A stretch of DNA of 9,388 bases from Oscillospiraceae bacterium (GTDB taxonomy: Bacteria; Bacillota_A; Clostridia; Oscillospirales; Oscillospiraceae), in contig JAFZOC010000185.1 of the NCBI GenBank assembly GCA_017550765.1, positions 1 through 9,388 of the forward strand, in the 5' to 3' direction. Positions within the stretch are counted from its first letter, which is position 1. Every line of letters starts with the position of its first letter. The notes beneath the pieces were generated by a model. It saw only the letters and a program-made list of their open reading frames with translations. It was not told where the DNA came from and did not search any database. A program made the position numbers and the translations under genes. Positions 1 through 6,782 of this stretch are shown piece by piece.

Positions 1-2
1 GC

Positions 3-17
3 CCCGGCGGCGCCGGG
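3..17 (-). terminator. Possible hairpin past the last gene
   Basis: CCCGGC, loop GGC, GCCGGG form a 6-bp GC stem about 18 bases after the stop codon of the full-length tubulin-like gene. The place where a U-tract would be expected lies outside the window, so termination cannot be judged. Confidence 0.3.
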
Positions 18-35
18 ACCGCGGGCGCAGTTGGT

Positions 36-3000
36 TCAGCCCTTGAAGCTGCCCTGGGGCACCATGCGCAGGACGTTGATGAGCTCGCGGTAGAAGTTCA
101 CGATCTCCTCCGCGTCGTAGCCGTACTGGGCGGCTTCGTTGCGGAAGGCCACGGTGGTGAGGATCAGGCTCTGATCGGGCTGGGCGCGGTCGGGCTTGAT
201 GGCCTTGTCCAGCACCGCGGACAGCTCCGCGGCCTTGCTCTTCAGCTCGTTGATCTTGCGGATGGCGGCGCCGCGGTCGGCGTCGGTGGCCAGATCCACA
301 TAGTCCTGGCCCAGGGCGGCGCGGACGGCGTCGGCCTTCTTGGAGAACTCCTTGAACAGGAAGTAGTACTTGGCCTTCTCCAGGAACTCGGCCTGGGTGT
401 AGTCGATCTCCCACAGCGGACGCTCCATGCCGTACTCCAGATAGGTCCACTGGAAGTAGGTCTCGTCATAGTGGAAGAGGCCGGCGGTCAGGAAGTGGGC
501 GAAGGCGCGGATGTTGTCCTTGGCCTTCTGGGCCTCCTCGACCAGCTCGTACAGGCGCTCCAGCACCAGGTCGGTGCCGCGGACGTCGAACATGTAGCTG
601 GGCAGCTGACGCAGCAGCTCCGCGGCCAGCTCCTCGTCCCAGTCGGGGGGGATCGGGGTCGCCGGGCCCACCAGCGGGGTCATGACGCCGTTGACGAAGC
701 TGAGCCTCTTCTCCTCGAAGGCCACGGCGCCCTTGGAAGCGTTGGCCAGGGCCTTCTTCATGCCCTCCTTCTCCACCTTGGGGATGGCGGACCAGTCTTC
801 CAGGGCGAAGAGGGCCTGGGCCTTCTCCTCCACTTCCGCGTCCAGGTCCTGCTTGGCGGCGACCCAGGCGGGGGTGTCGATCTTCTCGGTGTCCACGCCC
901 TTGAAGAGCGAGGTGTCGGGACGGAAGGACGCAGGCAGGGTGTACATGGTGTACTCGCTCACCGCGGCCAGGTTGGCCAGGGCGGTCTTCATGGTCAGGC
1001 CCAGGGCCTTGGCACGGTAGAACAGGTCGCGGCAGCGCTCCACGATGGCGTTCTCGCGGTTGTTGGTATAGCCGGTGCCGCCCAGGCGGCCCCAAATGCC
1101 GCGGGGCAGCAGGTTGGGGTAATCCTGCCAGCGGTCGCCGCCCTTGGTCTCGGACATGTGCAGGCCCTCGGAGGCGTTCCTCAGCGCCTGCTCATAGCTG
1201 GGCTCGGCGCGGCTGACCCAGGTGAACATGTAGGCGGGCAGACCGGTGAACTGGGTGTAGCAGCTCAGCCGGTCGTCGGCGAAGCTCTCCAGCACGTCCA
1301 CCTTCAGGCCGTTCTGCTGCTGGATCTCCTCCTCGATGAACTCGCTGAGGTTGGGGGCGGAGGCGGGGACCAGGAAAATGTTGTTGGACTTGAAGTTCTG
1401 CTCCGGCAGGATCTGGAGCTGCATCTCCGCCAGGGGACGGGCACCGCCGGCGGCGCCCAGCATCTGGCTGACGATCTCCTGGGCGGCGATCTTCAGGTAC
1501 TTGGCGCTCTCCGCGTCGGGCCGCAGGCCGTTATCGGTCTGCTCCATGACCACGCGGGCGTCGGGATCGCCGGAGTAGTACTTGACCAGGTAATCCTCGA
1601 TGGTGGAGCTGACGATCTTGCCCACCTGCGCCTCCCAGAACTGGCGGATACGCTCGCCCGCGTCGAAGCGCGGGGTCTGGCCCTCGGGCGCCTCCAGCTG
1701 GACCCACTCGGCCCGGTGCTGGATCATCTCTTTCACCAGAGCGGTGGCCATCTCGCCCACGCGCTTGGGGCTGACCAGGTCCACCAGGTACTTCTGCACC
1801 GCCATGGACTTGGGCTCGGTGCTGCCCAGGTCGATCGGGGAGAAGGTGTAGGTGCTGCCGTTGTAGGTCTCCATCTTCTTGTGGTCGGTGATGATGCCGT
1901 GCTGCTGCTTGAGATAGGCGGCCATCTCGTCGATCACGAGGGTATAGGTATTGAAGATCTTCTTGTTCAGGTTGTAGGCGGTATCGCGGATGCAGCTGAG
2001 CTGGGCGCACTCCTTCTCTTTCGCGGCACGGGTCTTGAACGGGTTACCGTTGACTCTGTCGATCTCAACATTGCACCACTCGCGCACGCCGTCGAGCAGG
2101 TTGATGGTGTAGTAGGGGCCGCGGCGCAGGTCGGCGAAGGGGATATCCGCGGCGGCGCGGACCCGCTCGCGCTGGGCGTTGGGGGCGGTGGGGACGAAGC
2201 TCCCCAGCGGGACCCGCACTTCTTTCACGAAGGCCTCGATGTCGCTGGGCTGCACATCGCTGCACTTGAGGTACATGCCGTAGATGCGGTCGAAGACCAT
2301 CTTGGCCACGTAGGCCTTCATCAGATCCAGGGGGATCAGGGTCTTGCCGTGGCCCAGGGCGCAGTAGATGTAGTTGGCGCTGCGGGGGGCTTTCTGCTGG
2401 GGCAGGTTCGCCACGATGTGGGTCGCGGCGGCGTTGGCGTCGCAGATGAAGGAGTCCACGGTGGCCTGGGTCCGGCCGGCCTTGCTGGCAGCGGGCTGGG
2501 ACGTCATCATGTCCAGGATGCTGTCGGACACGACCTCGTTGGCCTTGCCGCGGGGATCCTCCAGCGCCACGCCGCTGAAGACGCCGTCGATCAGGTAGCA
2601 GGTGGTGAAGATATTGTCGTTGCTGACGATCTGCTGGCTCTGGAAGTTGGCCACATACTGCTCCTTCCGGTTGGCGATCGTCATGAAGTGGTCGATCTCC
2701 TTCAGAGCGGCGGCGCCGTTGCGGTCGCCGCGGGAGATCTCATTGGGATCCTCGCTCTTGCCGGTGGGCGGCAGCAGCAGGAAGCCCATGTAGTCCGTGC
2801 GCCCCTTCATGCCGCCGGGCATGCGGTCGATCGCGTCGCGGATCAGGTAGCTGGCGTCCACCACGATGCCGGAGCCGGTGCCGCCGGAGATGCCCGAGAC
2901 GATCATCACGCGCAGGCGGTTGGCGTTGCCGGCAGTGATCTGGCCGGCCAGGGTGGTGATCCGGGTCTGGAGATTGACCACCGTGGTCTGGGGATAGAGC

Positions 3001-3479
3001 AGGACGCGGCCGAACTGGCGGGTGGCGGAGGCGCCGTCGCCGGCTAGGGTCGTCTTGTCGGCCTCGATCTTCTCCACGATCCTGGGGTTGATCCAGCTCT
3101 GCATGGCGCCGTCGCTGGCGTACAGGTCCACCGCCTGACGGCCGGGCTTGTTGTCCAGCCAGAAGAACTCCTTGCCGGTGAAACGCTCTTCCTTCCTGGT
3201 CTTGCCCTGGGCCCCGCTCTCCGTGTCGGGGACGTCCCGATACTGGGCGGTGGTGTCGGTGTCGATCGCCAGGATGCGGACGTACCTGTCCATCTCCTGG
3301 GGATCCAGATAGCGCTGCAGGTTCTGCTTGATGACCTCCAGCGCGTCGCCGCCGGTGCCGCCGTAGCTGACGATCAGGAAGCTGTTGCCCTTGATGATGG
3401 AGCGCTTCAGTTCCGGGAAGATGCCGCCCCGATCGATGTCGAGCATCCGCAGGGCCTGTTTCAGGTCTTTCTTTGGCAT
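36..3479 (-). CDS. Tubulin/FtsZ-like GTP-binding protein, full-length paralogue (1147 aa)
   Basis: Predicted cytoplasmic tubulin/FtsZ-superfamily protein of the long 'tubulin-like' type (Tubulin_2-like). Residues 1 to ~330 look like the nucleotide-binding domain: a T1-type phosphate loop at 39-47 (YGGTGGDAL), the tubulin signature T4 loop at 198-204 (SGGTGSG), and a helix at ~250-268 with RGDRNG then ALKEIDHFM, where N254 is the likely guanine contact. The remaining ~800 residues are mostly helical and not recognisable to me; the last ~170 are charged, helical and end VPQGSFKG. An in-frame GTG at 3491 exists, but it overlaps the Shine-Dalgarno. The ATG at 3479 sits 11 nt after AAGGAG and matches the start of the paralogue (MPKxDL), so it is preferred. 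It is the last gene of the visible cluster and ends in TGA. GTP binding is well supported; polymerisation and biological role are inference. The first T1 glycine is Ser38 here, unlike the paralogue. Confidence 0.93.
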   Translation of the reverse strand: MPKKDLKQALRMLDIDRGGIFPELKRSIIKGNSFLIVSYGGTGGDALEVIKQNLQRYLDPQEMDRYVRILAIDTDTTAQYRDVPDTESGAQGKTRKEERFTGKEFFWLDNKPGRQAVDLYASDGAMQSWINPRIVEKIEADKTTLAGDGASATRQFGRVLLYPQTTVVNLQTRITTLAGQITAGNANRLRVMIVSGISGGTGSGIVVDASYLIRDAIDRMPGGMKGRTDYMGFLLLPPTGKSEDPNEISRGDRNGAAALKEIDHFMTIANRKEQYVANFQSQQIVSNDNIFTTCYLIDGVFSGVALEDPRGKANEVVSDSILDMMTSQPAASKAGRTQATVDSFICDANAAATHIVANLPQQKAPRSANYIYCALGHGKTLIPLDLMKAYVAKMVFDRIYGMYLKCSDVQPSDIEAFVKEVRVPLGSFVPTAPNAQRERVRAAADIPFADLRRGPYYTINLLDGVREWCNVEIDRVNGNPFKTRAAKEKECAQLSCIRDTAYNLNKKIFNTYTLVIDEMAAYLKQQHGIITDHKKMETYNGSTYTFSPIDLGSTEPKSMAVQKYLVDLVSPKRVGEMATALVKEMIQHRAEWVQLEAPEGQTPRFDAGERIRQFWEAQVGKIVSSTIEDYLVKYYSGDPDARVVMEQTDNGLRPDAESAKYLKIAAQEIVSQMLGAAGGARPLAEMQLQILPEQNFKSNNIFLVPASAPNLSEFIEEEIQQQNGLKVDVLESFADDRLSCYTQFTGLPAYMFTWVSRAEPSYEQALRNASEGLHMSETKGGDRWQDYPNLLPRGIWGRLGGTGYTNNRENAIVERCRDLFYRAKALGLTMKTALANLAAVSEYTMYTLPASFRPDTSLFKGVDTEKIDTPAWVAAKQDLDAEVEEKAQALFALEDWSAIPKVEKEGMKKALANASKGAVAFEEKRLSFVNGVMTPLVGPATPIPPDWDEELAAELLRQLPSYMFDVRGTDLVLERLYELVEEAQKAKDNIRAFAHFLTAGLFHYDETYFQWTYLEYGMERPLWEIDYTQAEFLEKAKYYFLFKEFSKKADAVRAALGQDYVDLATDADRGAAIRKINELKSKAAELSAVLDKAIKPDRAQPDQSLILTTVAFRNEAAQYGYDAEEIVNFYRELINVLRMVPQGSFKG

Positions 3480-3490
3480 TCTTTGTTCCA

Positions 3491-3496
3491 CTCCTT
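3491..3496 (-). promoter_or_regulatory. Ribosome binding site of the full-length tubulin-like gene
   Basis: The minus strand reads AAGGAG here (preceded by further A residues), 11 nt before the ATG at 3479. It decides the start: the GTG that would extend the frame by four codons overlaps the last G of this site and so cannot be served by it. Confidence 0.75.
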
Positions 3497-3541
3497 TTTT
3501 GATGATCGTTGTTTGTGCGTGTTTGGTCGATGTTATTGCGA

Positions 3542-3560
3542 ACTATATATAAATTTATAG
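3542..3560 (-). promoter_or_regulatory. AT-rich promoter-like island upstream of the full-length tubulin-like gene
   Basis: An almost pure A/T stretch in otherwise GC-rich DNA, 60-80 bases before the start codon. On the minus strand it offers -10-like hexamers TATAAA (3554-3559), TATATA (3544-3549) and TATAGT (3542-3547), and it contains the perfect palindrome TATAAATTTATA (3548-3559). I could not find a convincing -35 box at normal spacing. It may be a separate promoter for the last gene or a protein-binding site. Confidence 0.4.
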
Positions 3561-3595
3561 CGCACGAAAGGAAAGATGCGGGGCGCTGGGGATGC

Positions 3596-3654
3596 GGATG
3601 GCCACGACCAGTCTGCGGACTGGTCTCGCCATGACAGGCGGGGCGGTCAGGAGG
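3596..3654 (-). repeat. REP-like palindromic intergenic repeat, copy 1
   Basis: A 59-base element nearly identical to 6639-6698 (one substitution and one single-base indel). It contains a perfect hairpin: GACCAGTC (3606-3613), loop TGCG, GACTGGTC (3618-3625). Outer arms ATGGC (3598-3602) and GCCAT (3628-3632) can pair across a small internal loop. It spans the TGA (3647-3649) and final codons of the shortened tubulin-like gene. No clear T-run follows on the transcribed strand, so it is more like a REP or mRNA-stabilising element than a classical terminator. No transposase is visible. Confidence 0.8.
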
Positions 3655-6547
3655 AGCAGCGGGACGAGCGGCAGTCCTCTAACAACCACTCCAGCACACT
3701 GACCGTGCCGCGCAGGGCATAGAAGCAGTCGGGCAGCTGGCGCAGCAGCTCCACAGCCAGCTCCTCGTCCCAGTCGTCGGGGACTGGGCCCAAGGGGACC
3801 ATGACGTCGCAGGTGGATCTGAGCGGCCACTTCTCGAAAGCCACGGGGCCCTTGGAAGCGTTGGCCAGGGCGTCCTTCATGCCCTTCTCCTCCACCTCGG
3901 GGATGGCGGCCCAGTCTTCCCGGGCGAAGAGGTCCCGGACCTTCTTCCCCATCTCCCCGGTCACGGCCTGCATGGCAGCGCGCCAGCCGGGGCTGCCCTC
4001 GACCTCGGCGTCCACGGCCCTGAACAGCGCGGCGTCCGGTCGGAGCTCGGCGGGCAGCGTGTACAGGGTGTACGCGCCCACCGTGGCCAGGGTGGGCAGG
4101 GCGGTCTTCACCGCCAGGCCCAGGTCCCTGGCCCGGAAGAACAGGCCGCTGCAGCGGCTCAGGATCTTGGCCTCGCGGTCAGTGTCGATATCCATCATGG
4201 GCCAGACGTCCCTGGGCAGCAGGCCGGGCAGCTCCGCGCCGTCCCGGTCCCGATGCAGGCCCTCGGAGGCGTTTTTCAGCGCCTGCTCATATCTGGGCTC
4301 GGCGCGGCTGACCCAGGTGAACATGAAGGCGGGCAGGCCGGTGTACCGGGTGTAGCAGCTCAGCCGGTCGTCGGCGAAGCTATTCTGCACGTCCACCTGC
4401 AGGCCGTTCTGCCGGATCTCCTCCTCGATGTACCTGCGGAGGTAGGGGGCGGAGGCGGGGACCAGGAAGACTGTGCTGGACTTGAACTCCTGCTCCGGCA
4501 GGATCTGGACCTGCAGATCCGCCAGGGCGCGGGCGCCGCCGACGGTCCCCAACATCTCGCGAACGATCTCCCGGGCGGCGATCTTCAGATACCTGTCGCT
4601 CCGCTCGTCGAGCTGCATGCCTTCGTCGGTCTGCTCCATGGTCACGCGGGCGTCAGGCTCGCCGGACCAGTACTTGAGCAGGTAGTCCTCGATGGTGGCG
4701 CTGAGGATCCCGCCCAGCTGCTGCGCCCAGAACTGGCGGATGCGTGTGCCCGCGTCGAAGCGGGGGATCCGGCCTTCGGGGGCCACCAGCTCGGTCCACT
4801 CGGCCCGGTGCTGGATCATCTCCTGCACCAGAGCGGTGGCGATCTCCTGCACGCGCCTGGGGCTCACCAGGTCCACCAGGTACTCCTGCACCGCCTGAGA
4901 CCCGGGGCTGTTGCTGCCCAGGTCGATCGGGGAGAACGTGCAGGCGCCGCAGTAGGTCTCCATCTTCTTGTGGTCGGTGATGATGCCGTGCTGCTGCTTG
5001 AGATAGGCGGCCATCTCGTCGAGGGCGCGGGCATAGGTGCTGAAGACGCTCCTGTTCAGGCGGAGGGTCTCGTCGCGGATGCAGCTGAGCTGGGCGATCT
5101 CCTTCTCTTTCGCGGCACGGGTCTTGAGCAGCTGGCCGTTGACTCTGTCGATCTCAACACTGCACCACTCGCACACGCCGTCGAGCAGGTCGATGGTGTA
5201 GTAGGGGCCGCGGCGCAGGTCGGCGAAGGGGATCTCCGCGGCGGCGCGGACCCGCTCGATCTGGACGCGGGGGGCGCTGGGGTCGAAGCTCGCCAGCGGG
5301 AGCCGGACGTCGCTCACGAAGGCCTCGACGTCGCTCTCCCGCACGTCGCTGCACTTGCGATATATGCCGTAGATGCGGTCGAAGACCATCTTGGCCACGT
5401 AGGCCTTCATCAGCTCCAGGGGGATCAGGGCCTCGACGTGGTCCAGGGCGGAGTAGACGTAGTTGGCGCTGCGTGGGGCGCGCTGATGGGGCAGGCGTGA
5501 CACCGCGGAGCATGCCCTGGCAGCGGCGTCCGCAAGGAAGCCGTTCATTGCGTTCATGGCCACGGGCTGGGACGTCATCATATCCAGGATGCTGTCCGCC
5601 ACGAGCTCGATGGCCATGCGGGGATAGTCTACCCTATACCCTGTAAAGCGGCCGTCGATCAGATAGCAGGAAGTGAAGATGTTCTTGTCGCTGACGACCG
5701 TGTCCCGCCCATAGCGGGCCTCATATCTCTCCCCCCGCTGTTCGATCGTCATGAAATGGTCGATCTCCTTCAGGGCGGCGTAGCCGTTGCGGTCGCCGCG
5801 GGCGATCGTGATGGGATCCGCGCTCTTGCCGGTGGGGGGCAGCAGGATGTAGCCCAGATAGTCCGTGCGCCCCTGCATGCGGCCGGGCATACGGTCGATC
5901 GTGTCGCGGATCAGATAGGTGGCATCCACCGCGATGCCGGAGCCGGTGCCGCCGGAGACGCCCGTGACCACGATCACCCGCAGGCGGTCGGCGGTGCCGT
6001 CGGTCAGTTGATGGGCGAGGGTCGCGATCCGGGTCCGCAGCTGCTCCCCGGTGCTCGCGGGATAGAGCAGCAGGCGGCCCAGCTGGCGGGTGGCGGAGGC
6101 GCCGTGGCCGTCCAGCATGCACTGGTCCACAGAGAAGCGCTCCGCGAGCCGGGGATCCAGCCAGCTCTGCAGGGCCGGGTCGTACTGGTACGTGTCCAAG
6201 GCGCGTCGGGCCGGCATGTGCTCCAGCCAGAAGAACTCCCCGCCGGCGAAACGCTCCTCTATCCTGGTCATGCCCCGGGCCCCGCTCTCCGTGTCGGAGA
6301 CGTCCCGATACCGGGCGGTGGCGTCGCTGTCGATCGCCAGGATGCGGACGTACCTTTCCATCTCCCAGGGGTCCAGATAACGCTGCAGGCCCCGCTTGAC
6401 GGCCTCCAGCGCGTCGCCACCGGTGCCGCCGTAGCCCACGATCAGGAAACTGTTGCCCGCGACGATCGAGCGCTTCAGCTCCGGGAAGATGCCGCCCTGC
6501 TCGATGTCCAGCATCCGCAGGGACTGTCTCAGGTCTATCTTTGGCAT
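3647..6547 (-). CDS. Tubulin/FtsZ-like GTP-binding protein, C-terminally shortened paralogue (966 aa)
   Basis: Second tubulin/FtsZ-like protein, collinear with its neighbour at 36-3479 and by eye roughly two-thirds identical over most of its length. The nucleotide motifs fall at the same residue numbers: GYGGTGGDAL at 38-47, SGGTGSG at 198-204, and RGDRNG with N254 before ALKEIDHFM. The start ATG follows AAGGAG by 9 nt and matches the paralogue start; the frame stays open for 138 more codons upstream, but that stretch overlaps the VWA gene and repeat DNA and is not protein-like. Homology runs to VLEWLLED (951-958) and then stops. The last residues (CRSSRCSS) are unrelated, and the TGA lies inside a REP-like repeat. 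About 168 C-terminal residues of the paralogue are therefore missing and are not found in another frame downstream. The rest of the frame is intact with all motifs kept, so it is probably expressed and functional but altered, perhaps as a regulatory or capping partner (inference). Confidence 0.9.
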   Translation of the reverse strand: MPKIDLRQSLRMLDIEQGGIFPELKRSIVAGNSFLIVGYGGTGGDALEAVKRGLQRYLDPWEMERYVRILAIDSDATARYRDVSDTESGARGMTRIEERFAGGEFFWLEHMPARRALDTYQYDPALQSWLDPRLAERFSVDQCMLDGHGASATRQLGRLLLYPASTGEQLRTRIATLAHQLTDGTADRLRVIVVTGVSGGTGSGIAVDATYLIRDTIDRMPGRMQGRTDYLGYILLPPTGKSADPITIARGDRNGYAALKEIDHFMTIEQRGERYEARYGRDTVVSDKNIFTSCYLIDGRFTGYRVDYPRMAIELVADSILDMMTSQPVAMNAMNGFLADAAARACSAVSRLPHQRAPRSANYVYSALDHVEALIPLELMKAYVAKMVFDRIYGIYRKCSDVRESDVEAFVSDVRLPLASFDPSAPRVQIERVRAAAEIPFADLRRGPYYTIDLLDGVCEWCSVEIDRVNGQLLKTRAAKEKEIAQLSCIRDETLRLNRSVFSTYARALDEMAAYLKQQHGIITDHKKMETYCGACTFSPIDLGSNSPGSQAVQEYLVDLVSPRRVQEIATALVQEMIQHRAEWTELVAPEGRIPRFDAGTRIRQFWAQQLGGILSATIEDYLLKYWSGEPDARVTMEQTDEGMQLDERSDRYLKIAAREIVREMLGTVGGARALADLQVQILPEQEFKSSTVFLVPASAPYLRRYIEEEIRQNGLQVDVQNSFADDRLSCYTRYTGLPAFMFTWVSRAEPRYEQALKNASEGLHRDRDGAELPGLLPRDVWPMMDIDTDREAKILSRCSGLFFRARDLGLAVKTALPTLATVGAYTLYTLPAELRPDAALFRAVDAEVEGSPGWRAAMQAVTGEMGKKVRDLFAREDWAAIPEVEEKGMKDALANASKGPVAFEKWPLRSTCDVMVPLGPVPDDWDEELAVELLRQLPDCFYALRGTVSVLEWLLEDCRSSRCSS

Positions 6548-6556
6548 CGCGTGTCT

Positions 6557-6562
6557 CTCCTT
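6557..6562 (-). promoter_or_regulatory. Ribosome binding site of the shortened tubulin-like gene
   Basis: The minus strand reads AAGGAG followed by AGACACGCG and the ATG at 6547, a 9-nt spacing. It fixes the start far inside the much longer open frame. Confidence 0.8.
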
Positions 6563-6638
6563 ATTGCAAGTGTTCGTTGTGTATGCGTCCGTGGCCGAGA
6601 TCCCTGCGGACCAGGTCGCGAACGGCAGGAAAGGGGAC

Positions 6639-6698
6639 GGATGGCCACGACCAGTCTGCGGACCGGTCTCGCCATGACAGGCGGGGGCGGTCAGGAGG
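6639..6698 (-). repeat. REP-like palindromic intergenic repeat, copy 2
   Basis: Second copy in the same orientation, 84 bases past the VWA stop codon. Stem arms are 6649-6656 and 6661-6668 around TGCG; outer arms are 6641-6645 and 6671-6675. One stem base differs from copy 1 (C at 6664 instead of T). On the transcribed minus strand this gives a G-U wobble, whereas the plus strand would have an A-C mismatch. Both copies are followed on the minus strand by a similar TTTCCT-containing stretch, so the element may extend a little further. Confidence 0.8.
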
Positions 6699-6710
6699 CC
6701 GGGCCGCCGC

Positions 6711-6753
6711 GGGGGGCGCATCCCCCGGCCTCGCCGGGCTCGGCTGGCCCGGC
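6711..6753 (-). other. Cluster of overlapping GC-rich hairpins after the VWA gene
   Basis: Three mutually overlapping inverted repeats: GGGGG/CCCCC (6712-6716 with 6722-6726), CCCGGC/GCCGGG (6724-6729 with 6733-6738) and GCCGGGC/GCCCGGC (6733-6739 with 6747-6753). They lie 30-70 bases beyond the VWA stop. No U-tract follows on the transcribed strand, so this is not a typical intrinsic terminator; partial termination, a 3' RNA end block or chance in GC-rich DNA are all possible. Confidence 0.4.
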
Positions 6754-6782
6754 TGGCGCAGGGGACGCTGCCGAGGCGCCGA

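Noticed and set aside
471..3047. 858-codon open frame on the plus strand opposite the full-length tubulin-like gene
   Set aside because: It is a GC-driven mirror frame: composition dominated by G, A, V, L, H, D and Q, no domain, no ribosome binding site, and it lies opposite a gene with clear homology to its paralogue.
3480..3491. GTG start four codons upstream of the full-length tubulin-like gene
   Set aside because: It overlaps the Shine-Dalgarno sequence, and the extension is absent from the paralogue.
3500..3646. Frameshifted remnant of the missing C-terminus of the shortened paralogue
   Set aside because: No frame of this gap resembles the C-terminal region of the full-length copy; the segment is repeat plus an AT-rich leader.
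4253..5500. 415-codon and nearby 403-codon (5756-6967) plus-strand frames
   Set aside because: Opposite the shortened tubulin-like gene and sharing the mirror composition of the frame opposite its paralogue; the similarity is explained by the duplication.
6607..6623. Possible third degenerate copy of the repeat hairpin
   Set aside because: It shares a short CTGCGGACC-like core with the repeat but lacks the matching stem arms and flanks; too weak to separate from chance.
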